Source: Theristus sp. LFF4_11 (lineage: Eukaryota > Nematoda > Chromadorea > Monhysterida > Xyalidae). From it: a stretch of DNA of 64,000 nt. Where the stretch lies: positions 1 through 64,000 of the forward strand of contig JASANC010001189.1 of the NCBI GenBank assembly GCA_030248135.1, given 5' to 3'. Positions within the stretch are counted from its first letter, which is position 1. Every line of letters begins with the position of its first letter. This document shows, piece by piece, positions 60,047-64,000 of the stretch. Under the pieces are notes generated by a model, which saw nothing but the letters and a program-made list of their open reading frames with translations, had not been told where the DNA came from and made no database searches. The translations under genes were made by a program, and so were the position numbers.

Positions 60047-60625
60047 TCAGTCGGTCACGATCGGTGTTATTGATGGGCTCTTGTTACTATTTACTGTCAG
60101 ATTCGTTTTTGTGCGATAAACCAGAGAAAATTTTGTCAAAAACTGATTCTTGAATTGAGTTTTGATTTGGCCTCCTTTCGTAGCATCGTAGCATCCTTTT
60201 TGAGAAACGGGATTAAAGAGTCATTCGTTTGCTGAACGGTCACACTCAGCTTGCCTTGTATCTTTTCTGGTTCAGCTCACCTGTTAGCTCTATTAGAGAA
60301 ATGCTTGCACAATCATACATGCAATGCGGAGAAGTTGCTTAGCAACGTGCTACCCGTGCCTCCGATGTATGCAATCGACCGAACACACCTGTCGGGGAAA
60401 CTAATTATAACTGCTACTGCTAGCTGGCCATGTACAGCAGATACCTCCGTATGCTTGTCATATTGCATTTGCTATGTTTCAAGAGTTTTGCAACGATATG
60501 ACAACTCAGAGAGGTATAACGAAACTTGATTTTATTACAAACTGTTGATTTTTTTTACAATTTCAAATTACAAATTCTGATTTTTTTCATAAAGTTTACT
60601 CATTTTTTACCCCAACAAATTCCAG
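60047..60625. other. Spacer that should contain CEP41 5' exon(s)
   Basis: The CEP41 N-terminal residues before the KDELFxRLKV-type motif must be encoded here or further upstream. I could not identify them: 60251-60529 is open but has no family resemblance and no phase-1 donor I trust. Confidence 0.4.
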
Positions 60626-62309
60626 CATTGAAGCCGTCAGCGGATGAGGAAATTTTCGAGCGAATCAAGGTGGATGCGCTCGTGACGCTGATCCTGCAGA
60701 ATGAACAGGCGAAACGCGAACAGCAACTGGTGCTGCAGGCACTGAAAAAAACGCACGGTGGGATTGTGTGTCTGTGCTCACAGTGTCGGATTTTTAGAAC
60801 TTTTGTGTGATGCAATTGTCGTTCTTCGTTTTACTGCTGACCAAAAAAAATTCTGCTTCAGAAACCAAACCAGAGATCGTGGAGACGCGACCGATCAACG
60901 ACGGCCATCGATTTCCACGAGATACGATGCACCGGTGAACAACGCATGTGTGCATGGAATGGTTTGTTTTTTAAGTTCAGAGTCAAAAATCGACGAATTT
61001 ATTTTAGAATAATCACCGGGTATGGAGAAAGAGACGAGAAAATGCTGGCTAGTGCTGATGGAAGCCTGGCGACCGAAAACAGAAAATCGGTGGAGCAGGG
61101 TGAAACTGAAGATTCGCCATACGTGCTGCTGGATGTGCGACTGGCAGATGAATTCGAACGGGGACACATCATTTCCGGTTTGCTGGTTTCGAATCGATTT
61201 TTATCGTATTTTTTCTCCCTCCCCTCCAACGTCCTTGTCTGAAAACAATGCAGTCTATGTATTATAACACAGTACGTTACACAGCCGCAAGCACGCACGT
61301 TACGCACACACACACGATGTTTCTGACTGCAACATTACTGCGTGGGTGCATGTCTTTCAAAAAAGTCGTTACTCTCCGCCCACGCTTCCGGTGCTATTCA
61401 AACAATAATCCGTCACTGTCACTGTGTCTCCAGCCGTCAACTATCCACACACTTGCTTGTCGCGATGCTTTGAACTGCCGGTGATGCAGCGATTCAAGAA
61501 TCGGCCAGGCAAGATGCTGATCGTCTATGATGATGCGGAGCGACACGCACCGCGGGTGGCAACGACGCTGCTACAACGGGCATACGACAATGTGCTCGTG
61601 CTAACAGGGGGTACACGAAAATATGTGGTCATTTTCTATTCACAGTCAAACTCTGAATTATAGGCTATCAGTTGATTGGTTGGAAATCACGTGGTGCATG
61701 CTTTCTAGCAGACCGGCTACAAAAATCCGTTTTTCCAGCATATGTCACATTTCAAATAATCTTCACATTGTCTATTGATCTAATCATATCGAAAAGTAAA
61801 GTTGCAAAAAGGTTATCCACTTGCTCCGCATAAGAATAAATTCTGATTTTTTCAGGCATGATCCTAGCAAAGCAACGCTACCCGAAGGCACTCATTACTG
61901 GCAGCTTTGAGACAAATAATGCATCGGCCACCAACACTGCAACTGGCAAGAAGTACATATGCCATGACAACAGAGGTTTTTTGGTTCTGGAAAAAATGAC
62001 ATCTTTGTTTGTTTTGTTGCAGAAAACAACTGAAATTCATTGAAGTCCTGCAAACTGAGTTCTCTGAAAGTGACCTTGAAGTGCTGCGGGCTCAGCTGAA
62101 GCACAATTTGCTACCGAAAGTGTCAAAAGGTAAGGTAGCGAAGTGTTCAGTCACTTCAATGAAAACCGGTTGAAGAAACCATCACGCAGTCTTCAACTTT
62201 TTTTGTGATTACAGGTTCACTGGTTAAAGAGACATCCGCAACTCGAAATAGGAAAAAAGCGATTCGGGATGAAAAAGAACAAAAAATCAAGGCAGTCCCG
62301 TGGAGATGA
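60626..62309 (+). CDS. CEP41: CEP41 centrosomal/ciliary rhodanese-domain protein, 5' incomplete
   Basis: Exons 60626-60757, 60862-60934, 61008-61177, 61434-61610, 61856-61952, 62023-62129 and 62215-62309 give 283 codons, entered in phase 1 from an unseen upstream exon. Matches to CEP41 in order: DEEIFERIKVDALVTLILQ, IITGYGERD, PYVLLDVRLADEFERGHIISG, AVNYPHTCLSR, PGKMLIVYDDAERHA, ATTLLQRAYDNVLVLTGG, YPKALITGSF, a coiled segment, and the terminal PWR (human ends PWK). The rhodanese loop lacks a catalytic Cys, as in CEP41. CEP41 supports tubulin glutamylation in cilia through TTLL6. Exon 5 ends at a weak donor (aa|gtacat) chosen because it alone keeps frame. Confidence 0.84.
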
Positions 62310-62661
62310 GTTGTCAAAGGCTCCCTTATTTTTTCTATCTTCACAAAAGCTTGGTGCTTTTTTAAAACTTCACACTTACGTACTTTTTATTCATTTGTTT
62401 GATTTTGTTTTGTTTTTTCAATTCATGCATTCATTTAGATGTTTATTTTTGAAAAGAACGTTTCGGTCAGTGCCATATAACGAATTCGTTTACTCTTGAA
62501 ACAATTGAAAACTTTCAGTAAATCTAACATCACATTCTTTGCGTAATTTCGTGCCATTTTTTGAAATCATTGTTTTGGTGATTTACGATTGGACTGTGCC
62601 ATGCAATAAAATGCCTATATTAAATTAAAATTAGTTTAAAAAAGGTGGACTGATATTGGTT
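62310..62661. other. Convergent 3' spacer
   Basis: Separates the CEP41 stop from the stop of the minus-strand phosphatase. AATAAA at 62605 on the plus strand may serve CEP41. No exon seen. Confidence 0.55.
62605..62610 (+). terminator. Polyadenylation-like signal, CEP41
   Basis: AATAAA about 300 bp after the CEP41 stop. Confidence 0.5.
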
Positions 62662-64000
62662 TTAGCGGCTGAAGAACCGATGGTTGATTTGCGTGCTGAA
62701 GTCGAGGTAGGTCATGGGCGGCAACTTCTCCGTCAGCTTCCAGTGGCCAAAGTCTGACTCTTCCAACATGACGTTCGAACAATACGGATAGTTCAGACCC
62801 ATACCTGTCGTTTGAAAATGGCATTGAAAGTGATTTTTGCGTGTGAAACAATGAAATGAAATGGATCGGATGGAAAATGAATGGTAATCAAGCGACTAAC
62901 GATCCATGGCCGTCTTTGACATGCCCTGATTCACCCGTCCCAACAGCAGGCGTCCCGCATCGACCGTTGGCGCGTGTCCGACAATCAACACCGTGCCAGC
63001 ACGATTCGACTGGAAACAGTCAAAAGCACTGTGGCCTTTTTGCAAAGCTTTACATTATTTCCAACACTGCATCATTCAATGTCGGTAATTTGGTTTGTTG
63101 ACTCGTGCACTGGCAGCACGGACCCTGAACACCGTGTTGCAGTTTCGTCCTGTCCAAGCGAAGTCAGTCCAGCAAGTCACCGTAATCGGGCACTGTTTCA
63201 AAACTGATGCTTCCAGGTGAAGTTGAATATGGCAGAACAAAACTTCAGCGAAATCAGAAGTTTGACCATATAAAAAAATCTCGTGTGCCCACAAAAGCCA
63301 AATCCACTCATAAGATTGCGACACCAAATCAAAAACGACGAACATCAAGAATTTGTCTGATTGCGGCCTCGACCCTGTCCCAATGCTGATCGTTCGTCTC
63401 CTTGGCGCGGTTCACGAGCACCTCGCGGACACTCATGTACGGTCGATAGTCGGTGTCGATCGGATAGCCGGCTCGCACGCACTCCTCCGTTGTCAGCCAC
63501 GTCGGCGGCGTCTCGTAGTAGCCCATCCATTCGAATAGTGCTGGCTCCAGACGAACCTGTACGGCGTGCAAAGACAGTGGAACGACCGACATTTTGACTA
63601 TCGTTTTTAGAAATGAAGAATGCCGTCAAATCAGGGCACAGCATTCGTGGATTCCACCAGAAAACAACTTGGTAATGTAATTTTTGTTCGTGAACGCTTA
63701 GTTACATTTTACAGTTGCAGTATATCTCGCTAATATATGCAACTAGCTGTTGATCATAGCAGTTCTCAGCGCTGATTGGTTAGTCATGAGCAGTTCTCAG
63801 CGCTGATTGGTTAGTCATGAGCAGTTCTCAGCGCTGATTGGTTGGTCATTACGTCATGTTGCACATATTTTCCAGATGGACTGTACAATATTACACCACT
63901 TGCGCATACATGCATCTCCGTCTCAACAACCTTGATGGGTTGCGTCTTGGCGGCCGATTGTTGATGCAGCGGCATCTGCAGCGCCTGTACCACCCTCGCC
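62662..64000 (-). CDS. Histidine phosphatase (UBASH3/PGAM-like), 5' beyond window
   Basis: Minus-strand exons 64000-63910, 63556-63344, 63009-62901 and 62804-62662 join in frame; the 5' end lies outside the window. Visible motifs: RVVQALQMPL (end of the helix that usually follows the SPxxRxxQTA motif), VRLEPALFEW, the linker TPPTWLTTEEC, YPIDTDYRPY, and TVLIVGHAPTVDAG, which holds the second catalytic His. The shape EPxLFEW ... VGHAxxxxxxxxxL is that of the phosphatase half of UBASH3/TULA and related nematode PGAM-like enzymes. The first catalytic His (RHGE) is not in the window, so activity cannot be judged. A 31-bp-subrepeat element lies in the first visible intron. Confidence 0.74.
63721..63885 (+). 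repeat. Dispersed element with 31-bp tandem subrepeats, copy 2
   Basis: Same structure and orientation as 31857-32015: tctcgctaatatatgc, then about three ~31-bp units (cgctgattggttagtcatga), then acgtcatgttgcacatattt. Lies in an intron of the minus-strand phosphatase gene. Confidence 0.8.

Noticed and set aside
60251..60529. CEP41 first exon
   Set aside because: Open frame only; no resemblance to the CEP41 N-terminus and no suitable donor.

Overview
The window is animal nuclear DNA, most likely from a nematode that is not a close Caenorhabditis relative. Genes are split by short GT-AG introns with strong tttcag acceptors. There is an innexin (a protostome gap-junction family), and several start codons lie 4-16 nt after a pyrimidine-rich AG, as expected of spliced-leader acceptors. 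The phylum is inferred; a different protostome is not excluded. No bacterial, viral or organellar gene block was seen. Exon models were built by hand from reading-frame continuity, splice dinucleotides and remembered family motifs, with no database search.

Layout. 1-4.6 kb: repeats and one Lys/Ser-rich ORF. 4.6-7.9 kb (+): PP2A catalytic subunit. 7.9-12.3 kb: mostly featureless, with one hairpin MITE. 12.3-14.0 kb (+): MOB1. 14.7-23.2 kb (+): a secreted protein with three tandem DOMON-like units followed by about 490 almost pure Thr residues; one of its introns holds a foldback element whose arms are minisatellites. 24.1-25.3 kb (-): short claspin-like acidic gene. 26.4-28.9 kb (+): innexin. 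29.2-32.7 kb (-): PAN/Apple-domain secreted protein. 33.9-36.7 kb (+): alpha-1,3-fucosyltransferase. 36.7-41.1 kb: repeat block with an LTR-like inverted pair and two tandem arrays (periods 149 and about 172 bp). 41.1-62.3 kb (+): seven genes in the same orientation with gaps of 139 to about 580 bp: CHTF18, MRPL42, LIPT2, MRPS24, WRAP53, a Lys-tailed RPA34-like gene, and CEP41. 62.7-64.0 kb (-): the 3' part of a histidine-phosphatase gene that runs off the window end.

The 41-62 kb cluster resembles a nematode operon or a set of operons. Three neighbours (MRPL42, LIPT2, MRPS24) act in mitochondria; the others serve replication-clamp loading, telomerase/Cajal-body RNP and cilia. The other genes are signalling (PP2A, MOB1), cell-surface or matrix (innexin, PAN, fucosyltransferase, DOMON-mucin) and checkpoint (claspin-like).

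Interspersed repeats are abundant and strikingly palindromic: a hairpin MITE of about 90 bp in at least seven copies, two tRNA-derived SINE families, several foldback or TIR elements, and further dispersed families.
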